Source: Bacteroidales bacterium
GTDB taxonomy: Bacteria > Bacteroidota > Bacteroidia > Bacteroidales > UBA932
Length of the DNA: 41,658 nucleotides
Assembly (NCBI GenBank): GCA_029009115.1
Contig: JAQXJU010000113.1
Span: 1-41,658, forward strand
Direction: 5' to 3'
Shown here: positions 1 through 8,297 of the stretch, in pieces
Layout of the letters: the number at the start of each line of letters is the position of its first letter
How positions within the stretch are numbered: position 1 is the stretch's first letter
Notes under the pieces: generated by a model
What the model saw: the letters and a program-made list of their open reading frames with translations, nothing else
Databases searched by the model: none
What the model was told of the DNA's origin: nothing
Position numbers and translations under genes: made by a program

Positions 1-71
1 CCTTCGTCCCCCAGAATCTCCTTCAACGAGTTCCTGATGAAACGTTCGTCGTCAATGATGAGTATCTTCAT
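1..71 (-). CDS. Response regulator receiver domain, N-terminal fragment (cut by window edge)
   Basis: Reading leftwards from an ATG at 71 gives 23 codons beginning MKILIIDDERFIRNSLKEIL, the first strand and acidic pocket (paired Asp, then Glu) of a CheY-like receiver domain. This opening is typical of NtrC-family sigma-54 response regulators in Bacteroidota, but the output domain lies outside the window, so the subfamily is inferred. The gene is divergent from cmk. An NtrY-type sensor kinase lies 4.7 kb to the right on the other strand and could be its partner. A near-match to the phylum -7 element (GATATTTG) lies just upstream of the ATG on the minus strand. Confidence 0.75.
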   Translation of the reverse strand, partial: MKILIIDDERFIRNSLKEILGDE

Positions 72-100
72 AGCAGTGCAAATATCGATATTTTTTTGTG

Positions 101-108
101 TATATTTG
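101..108 (+). promoter_or_regulatory. Bacteroidota -7 promoter element upstream of cmk
   Basis: TATATTTG matches the TAnnTTTG -7 consensus and sits 33 bases before the cmk start codon. No clear TTTG box is found 20 bases upstream, so only the -7 half is supported. It should drive cmk-ispH. Confidence 0.6.
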
Positions 109-140
109 CGTTTTACAACTTGTGTACCTAAGTAATCTAA

Positions 141-797
141 ATGACCGTTCCTGACATAACTATTGCGATTGACGGATATTCATCCACAGGAAAAAGTTCT
201 TTCGCGAAGCTCCTTGCACGCAGATTCTCGTTCCAGTATCTCGATTCAGGCGCGTATTATCGCGGCGTGACCCTCTATGCCCAGCAGAACGGTCTCATTT
301 CTGAAGACAATACCGTGTCGGATGCCCTTGAGGCCGCCCTTGCCGACGGAACCCTTCAAATTGTAACGGATGGCGATGCCATACGTTCTATGAAAGTATC
401 CTCGCAGGTCAGCCCCATCGCGGCTCTGCCCTATGTGCGCAGCTTTGTTGACAGACGCCTTCACTCCGATGCCGCATCGGGAAGGGTGGTGATGGACGGA
501 CGCGATATTGGTACCACCGTCTTTCCAAATGCCGAGCTAAAGCTCTTTATGGTCGCATCCGACGAGGTGCGCGCTCGCAGGCGCTACAATGAACTGCTCG
601 CCAAGGGGCAGACCCCGGTATTCGAAGAAGTCCTCGCCAACCTCAGGGAGAGAGACTATATAGATTCGCACAGGGAGGCATCTCCCTTGACCCAGGCCCC
701 CGACGCCTTTGTTCTCGACAATTCGTCGATGACCCTCGAAGAGGAACTCATCTGGGTCGAAGGTCTGATACGCGGCAAATTCGGAATTCTTGAATAA
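141..797 (+). CDS. cmk: Cytidylate kinase
   Basis: This 218-residue cytosolic kinase transfers phosphate from ATP to CMP or dCMP in pyrimidine nucleotide salvage and synthesis. The P-loop GYSSTGKSS is at residues 12-20, followed by the DSGAYYRG segment of the CMP-binding region and the conserved DGRDIGTTVFPNA block. An Arg-rich lid segment (EVRARRRYNEL) and the RDYIDSHREASPL segment complete the family pattern, and the length is normal. The ATG at 141 lies directly before the conserved N-terminal strand. The stop codon overlaps the ispH start by one base, so the two are probably translationally coupled. Confidence 0.97.
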   Translation: MTVPDITIAIDGYSSTGKSSFAKLLARRFSFQYLDSGAYYRGVTLYAQQNGLISEDNTVSDALEAALADGTLQIVTDGDAIRSMKVSSQVSPIAALPYVRSFVDRRLHSDAASGRVVMDGRDIGTTVFPNAELKLFMVASDEVRARRRYNELLAKGQTPVFEEVLANLRERDYIDSHREASPLTQAPDAFVLDNSSMTLEEELIWVEGLIRGKFGILE

Positions 798-1693
798 TGG
801 CACGAGTTGAGATCGATCCGCATTCAGGCTTCTGCGGGGGAGTAATAAGGGCTATACGCTCGGCAGAGGATTTTCTGTCAGACCACGAGCGTCTGTATTC
901 GCTCGGAGCCATAGTACATAACGAGGAAGAGCTTGAAAGGCTTGCTTCTCAAGGACTTGTGTGCATTGATTCCGAGGACCTCTCCGAGACTGGCGATGCC
1001 ACAGGAGAGACTCTTCTGATAAGGGCGCACGGCGAACCTCCCAAGACCTACACCCTTGCTTCTCAGGTGGGATTCTCGATTATCGACTGCACCTGTCCTG
1101 TGGTTCTCCAGCTTCAGCAGAGCATACGGGAGGCCTATGCCCGCCTCAGCGCTCCGGGAGTCAACGGTCAGTTGCTCATCTTCGGAAAGATAGGCCACGC
1201 CGAGGTGCTCGGACTCGTGGGCCAGGTCGAAGGAAGGGCCCTGGTGGTAGAGAATACCGAACAGTTGCGCAATCTCTTCGCCCTGAAACTTCTCCTTCCC
1301 GACTGTCCCGTAGAGGTATTCTCCCAGACTACGATGAGCCCCTCCGCTTATGAAGAGGTGTCAGAAGCCCTGACCGATTCAATGGACGATCCTTCGCTCG
1401 TGACGGTTCACAAGACGATTTGCCGGCAGGTGGCATACAGGCACAGGGAACTCTCTGAGTTTGCCCTTGCCCACGATGTCATCATCTTCGTTTCGGGCAA
1501 GGCCAGCTCTAACGGAAGGGTGCTCTGCGAGTTGTGCAAGAGTGTCAATATCCGCACATACCACATAGGCTCTCCCTCCGAACTTCAGAGCGGCTGGTTC
1601 CGTCCCGACGACTCTGTGGGAGTCTGCGGAGCCACATCGACCCCCCGCTGGCTGCTCGAGAAAGTGGCCTCCGCTATAGAAAATTTGCAATAA
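797..1693 (+). CDS. ispH: 4-hydroxy-3-methylbut-2-enyl diphosphate reductase (LytB/IspH)
   Basis: The product makes IPP and DMAPP from HMBPP in the last step of the non-mevalonate isoprenoid pathway, using an oxygen-sensitive [4Fe-4S] cluster. The three cluster cysteines are visible at C13 (GFCGG), C100 (DCTCPV) and C209 (KTICRQ). Other substrate-binding landmarks are RAHGEPPKT, the GHAEVLG segment carrying the His and the catalytic Glu (equivalent to E. coli H124/E126), SQTTMS, and SGKASSN. At 298 residues it is slightly longer than the usual 280-290. It overlaps the cmk stop codon by one base, and cmk next to ispH is a familiar arrangement in Bacteroidales. Confidence 0.96.
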   Translation: MARVEIDPHSGFCGGVIRAIRSAEDFLSDHERLYSLGAIVHNEEELERLASQGLVCIDSEDLSETGDATGETLLIRAHGEPPKTYTLASQVGFSIIDCTCPVVLQLQQSIREAYARLSAPGVNGQLLIFGKIGHAEVLGLVGQVEGRALVVENTEQLRNLFALKLLLPDCPVEVFSQTTMSPSAYEEVSEALTDSMDDPSLVTVHKTICRQVAYRHRELSEFALAHDVIIFVSGKASSNGRVLCELCKSVNIRTYHIGSPSELQSGWFRPDDSVGVCGATSTPRWLLEKVASAIENLQ

Positions 1694-1715
1694 TGAGGCT
1701 GAATAGTTAACTTTG
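1684..1715 (+). promoter_or_regulatory. Promoter for efp operon (TTTG-N20-TAACTTTG)
   Basis: A TTTG box (1684-1687), lying in the last codons of ispH, is separated by exactly 20 bases from TAACTTTG (1708-1715). Both halves and the spacing fit the Bacteroidota housekeeping promoter. Transcription should start near 1719, giving a leader of about 35 bases before efp. Confidence 0.75.
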
Positions 1716-1753
1716 CACGATTGCTTCGAACAATTAATCAATAAGATATACCT

Positions 1754-2317
1754 ATGGCAACAACAGCTGATTTCAAGAACGGCCTTTACCTGAATTTCAA
1801 CGGAAAGCCCTGCTCAATCGTATGGTTCCAGCACGTAAAACCCGGAAAAGGCCCCGCTTTCGTAAAGACCAAACTCCGCAACCTTGAGAACGGTCGCATA
1901 CTCGAGAACACCTTCACCGCAGGTGCCAAAATCGAGACCATCGAAGTCGAGCGCCGTCCCTACCAGTTCCTCTATGCCGAGGAGGACGGGTTCAACTTTA
2001 TGCACGAAGAGACTTTCGAGCAGATCCTGCTTCCCAAGGACGTCGTTGACAACTCCGACCTTATGAAGGAAGGACAGCACGTCGAAATGATGTTCGTCGT
2101 TGGCGAGGAGAGGTGCCTGACCTGCGAACTTCCTACATACGTCACTCTCGAAGTCACCTACAGCGAGCCTGCAGTCAAGGGCAACACCGCTTCTACGAGC
2201 GCGCTCAAGGAGGTTACCCTCGAGACCGGAGCCAAGATTATGGTTCCCCTGTTCATCAACACCGGCGACATCATTACCGTCAACACTACCGACCGTTCAT
2301 ACGGCCAGAGAGTCTGA
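1754..2317 (+). CDS. efp: Elongation factor P
   Basis: EF-P (187 residues) binds between the ribosomal P and E sites and relieves stalling at consecutive prolines. The KOW-like N-terminal domain includes the loop PGKGPAF, whose tip residue Lys32 corresponds to the residue modified in E. coli (Lys34). Two OB-fold domains follow, ending in the usual SYGQRV-type C-terminus. Length and sequence are canonical. No EpmA/EpmB-type modification gene is visible in the window. Its stop codon overlaps the start of the downstream nucleosidase in TGATGA, suggesting an operon. Confidence 0.98.
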   Translation: MATTADFKNGLYLNFNGKPCSIVWFQHVKPGKGPAFVKTKLRNLENGRILENTFTAGAKIETIEVERRPYQFLYAEEDGFNFMHEETFEQILLPKDVVDNSDLMKEGQHVEMMFVVGEERCLTCELPTYVTLEVTYSEPAVKGNTASTSALKEVTLETGAKIMVPLFINTGDIITVNTTDRSYGQRV

Positions 2318-2934
2318 TGATAGGACTGGTTTGTGCAATGGAAAATGAGCTCGCACTTGTGCGGGCTTCTTTTCCCAATACCTGTGTCCTCGGAACACTC
2401 TCCGGGCTTGGAAAGGTGAATGCAGCCCTGGCAACCGATGCCCTTATAAGGGAGGGAGCCGGCTGCATTATAAATATAGGAGTAGCCGGAGCCCTTGACC
2501 CTTCGCTCCGTCTTGGCGATACCGTACTCTGCAGCGAGATAAGCTATCACGATGTCTGGTGCGGCGCACCCAATGCCCCGGGCCAGGTTCAGGGCCTGCC
2601 GCAGCGCTTCCACTCCGATGAGCGCCTTGTCGAAGCGGCCTCCAGGGTCCTTCCCGGAGCCAGGGTGGGACTCGCGGTGAGCGGCGACCAGTTCGTTACC
2701 GACCCCTCGAAGGTTGAGGCCATACGCGCAGCCTTCCCCGATGCCCTGTGCGTCGATATGGAGAGTGCCGCCATCGCCCAGACCTGTTATCTGAGGAATG
2801 TTCCACTTCTGAGTGTCAAGATAATGAGCGATTCAGGCGATGACCAAGAGTATGCCGCTTTCTGGGATACCATAGCCCAGCGTTCGTTCGATACTATTCA
2901 ACCGCTTTTAAAACTGCTATGCGACACACAATAA
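2317..2934 (+). CDS. mtnN: 5'-methylthioadenosine/S-adenosylhomocysteine nucleosidase
   Basis: This cytosolic enzyme cleaves MTA and SAH to adenine plus the thioribose product, removing inhibitors of methyl transfer and recycling methionine. The start at 2317 overlaps the efp stop and gives MIGLVCAMENEL, the first strand of the PNP/UDP phosphorylase fold. Candidate catalytic residues are Glu11 (MENE), Glu149 (VDMESAAI) and Asp172 (SDSGDD), matching E. coli Glu12, Glu174 and Asp197. At 205 residues it is about 25 shorter than E. coli MtnN, with the loss spread over loops. A longer in-frame reading back to 2113 would overlap efp and is not the real start. The 3' end overlaps the next gene by 16 bases. 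Confidence 0.92.
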   Translation: MIGLVCAMENELALVRASFPNTCVLGTLSGLGKVNAALATDALIREGAGCIINIGVAGALDPSLRLGDTVLCSEISYHDVWCGAPNAPGQVQGLPQRFHSDERLVEAASRVLPGARVGLAVSGDQFVTDPSKVEAIRAAFPDALCVDMESAAIAQTCYLRNVPLLSVKIMSDSGDDQEYAAFWDTIAQRSFDTIQPLLKLLCDTQ

Positions 2935-3890
2935 TACTTCTTCTTTCGCTTCTTTGCTGCTTCAGCGCCCCTGCCGCAAAACCCGGCAATCGGTCTGAGG
3001 CAAAAATCTGGCACCGTTACCTCGACCCTCCTGCAGACTACAGCTTCGAGCCTTCCGTCCGCCTTGTACGCAAGTACTCATTCGAAGAGTTCGATGCCGA
3101 GCTTCTCGAGCAGGCCAACGGTCCCGCTACGGTGCAGCGCGTGCTCAAGGTTCTGCCAAAGAACATTTCCGGGAGGCTTCCCGCGGTAGTAGTGCCTTTC
3201 TACTTTCCCGAGGCTATGATAGGATTCGAGCTGGACAGCCGCGAGCCTCTGCCAAAGTACTCTCATATTAAGATGATGGCCGACCTTGCCCGCAGGGGAT
3301 TCGTGTGCATAAGTGCCGATTCGTATCACCTGACCTATGTGGATTCTCCACGAGACAGGGGAGACTTCTCGCGCTGGAAACTCGCGGGGCAGGCCCTTGT
3401 GAAGGATTATCCCTCCTGGACCGGGATGGGGAAACTCGTCGCCGATACAAGGCTTCTTGTTGATCTCCTCGTCGAGGACCAGAGGGTAGATGCGCGCCGC
3501 ATTGGCATTGCCGGGCACTCGCTCGGTGGCAAGATGGCCTTTTACACAGGCTGCCTTGATTCTCGCATCAAGGTCATTCTCGCAAGTGATTTCGGCTTTC
3601 TCTGGGAGCAGTCCAACTGGGAGAAAGTCTGGTACTGGGGCGAAACTCTCCAGCAGATGAAGGCCCTCGGGCTCGATCACACTTCGCTTCTTTCGCTATC
3701 TTCGGGTAAGCCCTTTATGCTGATAGCAGGACAGTATGACGACGACAGGAGCTACTCTGCAATGACCCTCGCGCGGGGATACCGCCGTCATCCTGAGCGC
3801 CTGGTCATACTGAATCACGCCACAGGCCACAGGCCTCCGGCATATGCCCTCGAAGCTGGTTACGATTTTCTTGAGAAGTACCTTAAGTAA
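2919..3890 (+). CDS. Secreted alpha/beta-hydrolase (dienelactone hydrolase / acetyl-xylan-esterase-like)
   Basis: The 323-residue product has a signal peptide (hydrophobic residues 4-17, ending SAPAA) and should act in the periplasm or outside the cell. The nucleophile elbow GHSLGG places the catalytic Ser at residue 201. An Asp in the QYDDD segment and a His in NHATGH near the C-terminus are likely to complete the triad. The fold looks like the dienelactone hydrolase/BAAT-like group often annotated as acetyl-xylan esterase, but the substrate cannot be read from sequence. It starts inside the 3' end of mtnN. Its stop codon directly abuts that of the convergent DUF4783 gene. Confidence 0.8.
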   Translation: MRHTIILLLSLLCCFSAPAAKPGNRSEAKIWHRYLDPPADYSFEPSVRLVRKYSFEEFDAELLEQANGPATVQRVLKVLPKNISGRLPAVVVPFYFPEAMIGFELDSREPLPKYSHIKMMADLARRGFVCISADSYHLTYVDSPRDRGDFSRWKLAGQALVKDYPSWTGMGKLVADTRLLVDLLVEDQRVDARRIGIAGHSLGGKMAFYTGCLDSRIKVILASDFGFLWEQSNWEKVWYWGETLQQMKALGLDHTSLLSLSSGKPFMLIAGQYDDDRSYSAMTLARGYRRHPERLVILNHATGHRPPAYALEAGYDFLEKYLK

Positions 3891-4286
3891 CTACCTCTCC
3901 ACCTTGAACTGCTGAATGCGTATGTCTTCGTCTTTGCACTTGACGAAGATGGTTACGTTGAAGACTTCGCCTCCGGCATTCAGTGTCCCCAGCGCGTATT
4001 TGAGTCCGGGACGTCCTGCGGTGTGGGTAATCTTGAATGAGCGGGGAGTGTATCCCTCGAAGAATCTGCGGACAATCTGTTTTGCCTGATTGCGGCTCGA
4101 ACTTGATTCTTTCTGGAGAATTCCTATCTCGAGATTGTCATCGAACCAGGCCGAAAGCGACTCCGAATCGCCCATCTCGATGTACTTTGAGATGGGGATG
4201 AAAACGTTGCCCCCCTGCGCTCTCGCGGCCGCGAAGGCTGTCCCGAGAAACAGAAGCGTCAGCAATATTCTGATAGAATGACTCAT
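3891..4286 (-). CDS. DUF4783 family periplasmic protein
   Basis: This 131-residue protein has a type I signal peptide (hydrophobic stretch to about residue 20, cleavage near ARAQ-G). The mature part has the features of DUF4783: the ISKYIEMGDSESLSAWFDDNLEI opening followed by strands predicted to form an NTF2-like fold. The family is common in Bacteroidota and its role is unknown. It is transcribed alone, convergent with the esterase with no intergenic base and divergent from rlmH. The 49-bp upstream gap also contains the rlmH promoter. Confidence 0.8.
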   Translation of the reverse strand: MSHSIRILLTLLFLGTAFAAARAQGGNVFIPISKYIEMGDSESLSAWFDDNLEIGILQKESSSSRNQAKQIVRRFFEGYTPRSFKITHTAGRPGLKYALGTLNAGGEVFNVTIFVKCKDEDIRIQQFKVER

Positions 4287-4299
4287 ACGGAGTGTTTGT

Positions 4300-4331
4300 T
4301 TTGCAAATACCGCGCCACGTGTCTATATTTG
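4300..4331 (+). promoter_or_regulatory. Promoter for rlmH (TTTG-N20-TATATTTG)
   Basis: TTTG (4300-4303) and TATATTTG (4324-4331) are separated by exactly 20 bases, an ideal Bacteroidota promoter. The -7 box ends only four bases before the GTG start of rlmH, so the transcript would begin at or within the start codon. Confidence 0.75.
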
Positions 4332-4335
4332 CATT

Positions 4336-4806
4336 GTGCGTATCAGACTGCTTACAGTCGGTAAGACCGACATACCCTGGGTGAGAGAAGGGCTGGAGAT
4401 GTATGTTTCCCGTCTGGGGCACTATGCCGGATTCTCGCTCGAAGAGATTCCCGAACTCAAGAACGTATCGTCTCTGACTCAGGAGCAGATCAAGCATAAG
4501 GAAGGAGAACTGATTCTGAAGACCGTCAGGCCCAGGGACAGAGTGATACTTCTCGATGAACACGGCAAGGAATACCGTTCGCTTGAATTCGCAGCGCAGC
4601 TTTCGTCCTGGATGCAGGCCGGACGAGACCTCCTTTTCGTCATAGGCGGAGCCTACGGCTTTTCACCCCAGGTCTATTCGAGGGCAGACGGAAAACTGTC
4701 GCTCTCGCCGATGACCTTCTCGCACCAGCTGGTTCGTACGATTTTTGCAGAGCAGTTGTACCGCGCTTTCACCATCCTGAGGGGCGAGCCATATCACCAC
4801 GAATGA
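4336..4806 (+). CDS. rlmH: 23S rRNA (pseudouridine-1915 N3)-methyltransferase RlmH
   Basis: RlmH is a SPOUT-class enzyme that methylates pseudouridine 1915 in helix 69 of 23S rRNA within assembled ribosomes. At 156 residues it has the standard length. The SAM-binding trefoil knot is shown by FVIGGAYGFSP and by the C-terminal block with MTFSHQLVRTIFAEQLYRA and GEPYHH. The start must be the GTG at 4336 (giving MRIRLLTVGKT); the next Met is at residue 22, too far in. The TGA stop overlaps the ATG of the sensor kinase (ATGA). The promoter lies so close that the mRNA appears leaderless. Confidence 0.95.
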   Translation: MRIRLLTVGKTDIPWVREGLEMYVSRLGHYAGFSLEEIPELKNVSSLTQEQIKHKEGELILKTVRPRDRVILLDEHGKEYRSLEFAAQLSSWMQAGRDLLFVIGGAYGFSPQVYSRADGKLSLSPMTFSHQLVRTIFAEQLYRAFTILRGEPYHHE

Positions 4807-7800
4807 AACCGGACAAGTCGCACATACTCACTTTCGTATCCATCATCTTTATGTCGGTGGGAGTATTGTCGCTGCTCTCGGCCTTCGGCATTTTCACCCG
4901 CCCGGGGCATCTCGAACCTACGGTCCGCCATATAGAAAAGGCTGTGGCTGTTCAACTCGAAGAACTCGATCGCAATGCCTGGGAGGCCCTCCGTCACCAT
5001 TCCGACGTGATGCTCGAAGAACTTGACCTGCCTGAAGATATGGTTATATACCGCTATGTCAACGACACCCTTCAGGCCTGGGTCAACCGCTTCAGCGTCG
5101 TAAACGACGGCATCTCTGCCCGGAACATAGTCCAGAGACTCACCAGTCCGAAGGTCAACCTTCAGTCTCCGCTGGCGACTCTCGACTCCACGGTAAGATT
5201 CGTTAATATGGGCCCCAAGTGGTATCTGGCCTATATGCTCGAAGAAGGAAACTGCAAGGTTGCCGCCGGATACGAGGTCATCAATCCCCATAACTGGAAG
5301 ACCCATAACGGGGTAAATCCCGACCTCAAGATAGCAGAAAGCGTTTCGATACAGCCGCTTACGACCAGCGGGGGAGAGGCCGTCTCTCTGAATGGACAGC
5401 CGCTTTTCAAGCTTGTCAATACCTCGATGACATCACGCTTCATAGCCAATCCCTTGCTGATTTGGCTTGCGGTAATATTCGTGATAGTCTCGGCCTTGTT
5501 CTTCGTTACGCGCCAGAGGACCCTTAAGAGCTATGCTTTCGTGACCCTCGGTCTGGTTGTGCTACTCTTCCTTATGCGCTTATGGGGCACTCTTATGCAG
5601 GAAGACGTGCATATCTTCTCGCCCTCGCTCTTTGCCGACGGCCCTGTCTTCCGCTCCCTGGGAGATGTGCTCCTTATGAACATCTCCATAGTCGTTACTG
5701 TCGCCGGCCTGTACCTGGTCCGCAGGGAACTTTATGCCAAGATTCAGGACGGGCGCCCCCAACTGGCTCTGAACCTCTTCCTGTCCCTGGTACTTGTACT
5801 GCTTGTTGCTTATACCCATATCTCGCTGTGCAGCATCATACGCAACTCCAGCATCTCGCTTGAGTTGTACAAGTTGAACACCCTCTCGAGATATACCTTT
5901 GCAGTGTATATTTCGTATATATCGCTGCTTCTGACGGTGCCTGTCCTGCTTCTGATCATTCTTCGCAAGGACTTCCTGCCGAATGCGTGGCGCATAGCCT
6001 TCTCGCTCCTCAGCGGTGCATACCTCGTTCTTGTTCCGGCAGTTTTAGGCGGGCACAAAGAGGCAGACAAACTCTCGGTATGGGCCAGCCTCCTTGCCGT
6101 TGACAGGGACATTACCCTTGAAATTCATCTCCGAAGGGTAGAAAACCAGATAGCGGATGATGCCCTGATAGCCTCTCTGCTCCAGTTGCAGGGAACCGAG
6201 CTCACGGTGCGCAACCGCGTTCTGGATACCTATTTCGGATGGCTGCCGCAGTCGTATGGGGTCTCGGTGACAGTGCTCAGAGACGCCGACAATTCCGACA
6301 AGGCTACTTCGTGGTTCAATGCCCGCATCAAGGACGGAGAGCCCATATCTGACGGTTCCCGCTTCCTTTATACCATACGCAATAACGGAAGCGTCTCTTA
6401 TACGGGAGTTTTTCTGTACTTCTCTCCCGACTCGGGTCTTTCGAGGATGATGCTTTGCGTCGATCCCTTGACCGACCGCAATGCCAAGGGCTATTACAGT
6501 CTTCTTGAAGCGACCTTCCCCGGACAGGTATATGTCCCCGAGACCTATTCCTACGCCAAGTACAAAGGGCGTGACCTTCAGCTATTCAGAGGAAACTTCG
6601 CCTATGCCACAGTTATGCCTGAGGCCCTTTATGAGAGGGTTTTTGTCAATGGCGAGGGGCACATAATTGAAGATGGCTACGTCCACTTCCCCACAAGGGT
6701 GGACAACGATGAACTGATAGTCATATCCCGGCCGGTGATTGGGGCCGTCGAGCATTCGGTCGCCCTTCTGGCAGTAGCCCTGTTTTCTTTCCTCATTCTG
6801 TCGGCCTTGAGGCTTGGGCATTCAGGCACCCGTTTCGAAAAGCACTACTACAGGACTCGTATCACGACAGTGATGATGCTGTCACTTATTACGACCCTCG
6901 TCGTGATGGCTGTCGTGAGCGTGTTCTTCGTGTTCCGACGCAACAATGCCAACCTCCATACTATGATGTCTTCGCAGGTCGGTTCCCTGCAGGGACTTCT
7001 CGAGAACAGGCTGGGTGGAGTGACTTCGCTCTACGACATTCCCCGCAAGGACCTTATGGGGATAATCCAGAGGCTCGGCGACAATACCCGCACCGATATT
7101 ATTCTCTACAGCCTTGACGGCAAGGCGTATGCCTCGACTTCGCCCGGCCTGCTCGACAATATGATGCTCGATTCGAGGATAGAAGATGAGGCTTACCGCG
7201 AGATACTGGGCCACCACAAGAGGTACTTCCTCAATAACGAGAGAATCAACGGAATACCCTATTACAACCTCTATGCCCCGGTCAGAGGCTCGGCGGGCGA
7301 GATAGTGGCAATTATGGGCACTCCCTACGTGAACCGCAACTACGACTTCGAGGTCGATGCCGTGCTTCATTCGATGTCCATTCTGGTAGTCTTCTTCATC
7401 CTGCTGATTGTGGCTCACCTTTCCTCAAGGGCAGTGGTTAACAGGATGTTCCTTCCTCTGCTCGAGATGGGCCGCAAGATGTCCTCGGCCAAGCTCGACA
7501 GTCTGGAATACATCGAGTACGACCGCGACGACGAAATCCAGACCCTGGTCCAGTCATACAACCGTATGGTTACCAAGATCAAGGAGAGCACCCTACAGCT
7601 TGCCCAGGCCGAAAGGTCCAAGGCATGGAGCGAGATGGCCCGACAGGTTGCCCATGAAATCAAGAATCCTCTCACGCCCATGAAACTCCAGGTCCAGAGG
7701 CTTATCCGTCTCAAGCAGAAGGACGACCCGAGATGGACCGGTGTCTTCGACGAGGTGTCTGGAATGCTCCTGCACCACATAGACATTCTTTCAGAGGCTG

Positions 7801-8297
7801 CAAATGATTTCTCGGCATTTGCAAGGCTCTATTCTGAGCCATATACCGAGTTCGACCTAGACAGGATGCTTAGGGAGGAGACGGTAATGTTCGATGTCCG
7901 GGATAACATAAGATTCGAGTATTACGGCCTTTCTGATGCCTGGATTCAGGGCCCCAGACCACAGCTTGTCAGGGTGTTTGTGAATATGCTCAACAATGCC
8001 GTTCAGGCAATTGGCGACTCTCCTGACGGAATGGTTCTGGTGTCGTTGCGCAACTCCAATACGTCCGGTTTCTACGACATAGTCTTCGAGGACAATGGTC
8101 CGGGAGTGAGTGAGGAGAACCGCGCCAGGCTTTTTACCCCCAACTTCACCACCAAGAGTTCAGGTACCGGACTCGGACTTGCCATTTCGCGCAATGTGCT
8201 CGAGAGGTGCAACGCAACCATCAATTACTCCCGTTCATTCGCTCTCGGTGGGGCTTGTTTCACAATTACCTATCCCAAACAAATCAGAGAGTCTTGA
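4803..8297 (+). CDS. NtrY-type membrane sensor histidine kinase
   Basis: This 1164-residue sensor kinase is predicted to have about ten membrane segments: one near 12-32, a group of six between about 217 and 416, two near 655-672 and 686-713, and one near 857-880. Large periplasmic regions lie at about 33-216, 417-654 and 714-856. The cytoplasmic part has a HAMP-like linker, then the dimerisation/phosphoacceptor motif VAHEIKNPLTPMKL with the phosphorylated His at 951. The ATPase domain shows NMLNNAVQAI (N box), EDNGPGV (G1) and SSGTGLGL (G2). HEIKNPLTPM is characteristic of NtrY-like kinases, which usually act with NtrC/NtrX regulators. The signal is unknown. The receiver fragment at 1-71 is a candidate partner. 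Confidence 0.88.
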   Translation: MKPDKSHILTFVSIIFMSVGVLSLLSAFGIFTRPGHLEPTVRHIEKAVAVQLEELDRNAWEALRHHSDVMLEELDLPEDMVIYRYVNDTLQAWVNRFSVVNDGISARNIVQRLTSPKVNLQSPLATLDSTVRFVNMGPKWYLAYMLEEGNCKVAAGYEVINPHNWKTHNGVNPDLKIAESVSIQPLTTSGGEAVSLNGQPLFKLVNTSMTSRFIANPLLIWLAVIFVIVSALFFVTRQRTLKSYAFVTLGLVVLLFLMRLWGTLMQEDVHIFSPSLFADGPVFRSLGDVLLMNISIVVTVAGLYLVRRELYAKIQDGRPQLALNLFLSLVLVLLVAYTHISLCSIIRNSSISLELYKLNTLSRYTFAVYISYISLLLTVPVLLLIILRKDFLPNAWRIAFSLLSGAYLVLVPAVLGGHKEADKLSVWASLLAVDRDITLEIHLRRVENQIADDALIASLLQLQGTELTVRNRVLDTYFGWLPQSYGVSVTVLRDADNSDKATSWFNARIKDGEPISDGSRFLYTIRNNGSVSYTGVFLYFSPDSGLSRMMLCVDPLTDRNAKGYYSLLEATFPGQVYVPETYSYAKYKGRDLQLFRGNFAYATVMPEALYERVFVNGEGHIIEDGYVHFPTRVDNDELIVISRPVIGAVEHSVALLAVALFSFLILSALRLGHSGTRFEKHYYRTRITTVMMLSLITTLVVMAVVSVFFVFRRNNANLHTMMSSQVGSLQGLLENRLGGVTSLYDIPRKDLMGIIQRLGDNTRTDIILYSLDGKAYASTSPGLLDNMMLDSRIEDEAYREILGHHKRYFLNNERINGIPYYNLYAPVRGSAGEIVAIMGTPYVNRNYDFEVDAVLHSMSILVVFFILLIVAHLSSRAVVNRMFLPLLEMGRKMSSAKLDSLEYIEYDRDDEIQTLVQSYNRMVTKIKESTLQLAQAERSKAWSEMARQVAHEIKNPLTPMKLQVQRLIRLKQKDDPRWTGVFDEVSGMLLHHIDILSEAANDFSAFARLYSEPYTEFDLDRMLREETVMFDVRDNIRFEYYGLSDAWIQGPRPQLVRVFVNMLNNAVQAIGDSPDGMVLVSLRNSNTSGFYDIVFEDNGPGVSEENRARLFTPNFTTKSSGTGLGLAISRNVLERCNATINYSRSFALGGACFTITYPKQIRES

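Noticed and set aside
2113..2316. N-terminal extension of the nucleosidase reading frame into efp
   Set aside because: The extension lies wholly in efp coding sequence out of frame; the ATG at 2317 gives the exact conserved N-terminus.
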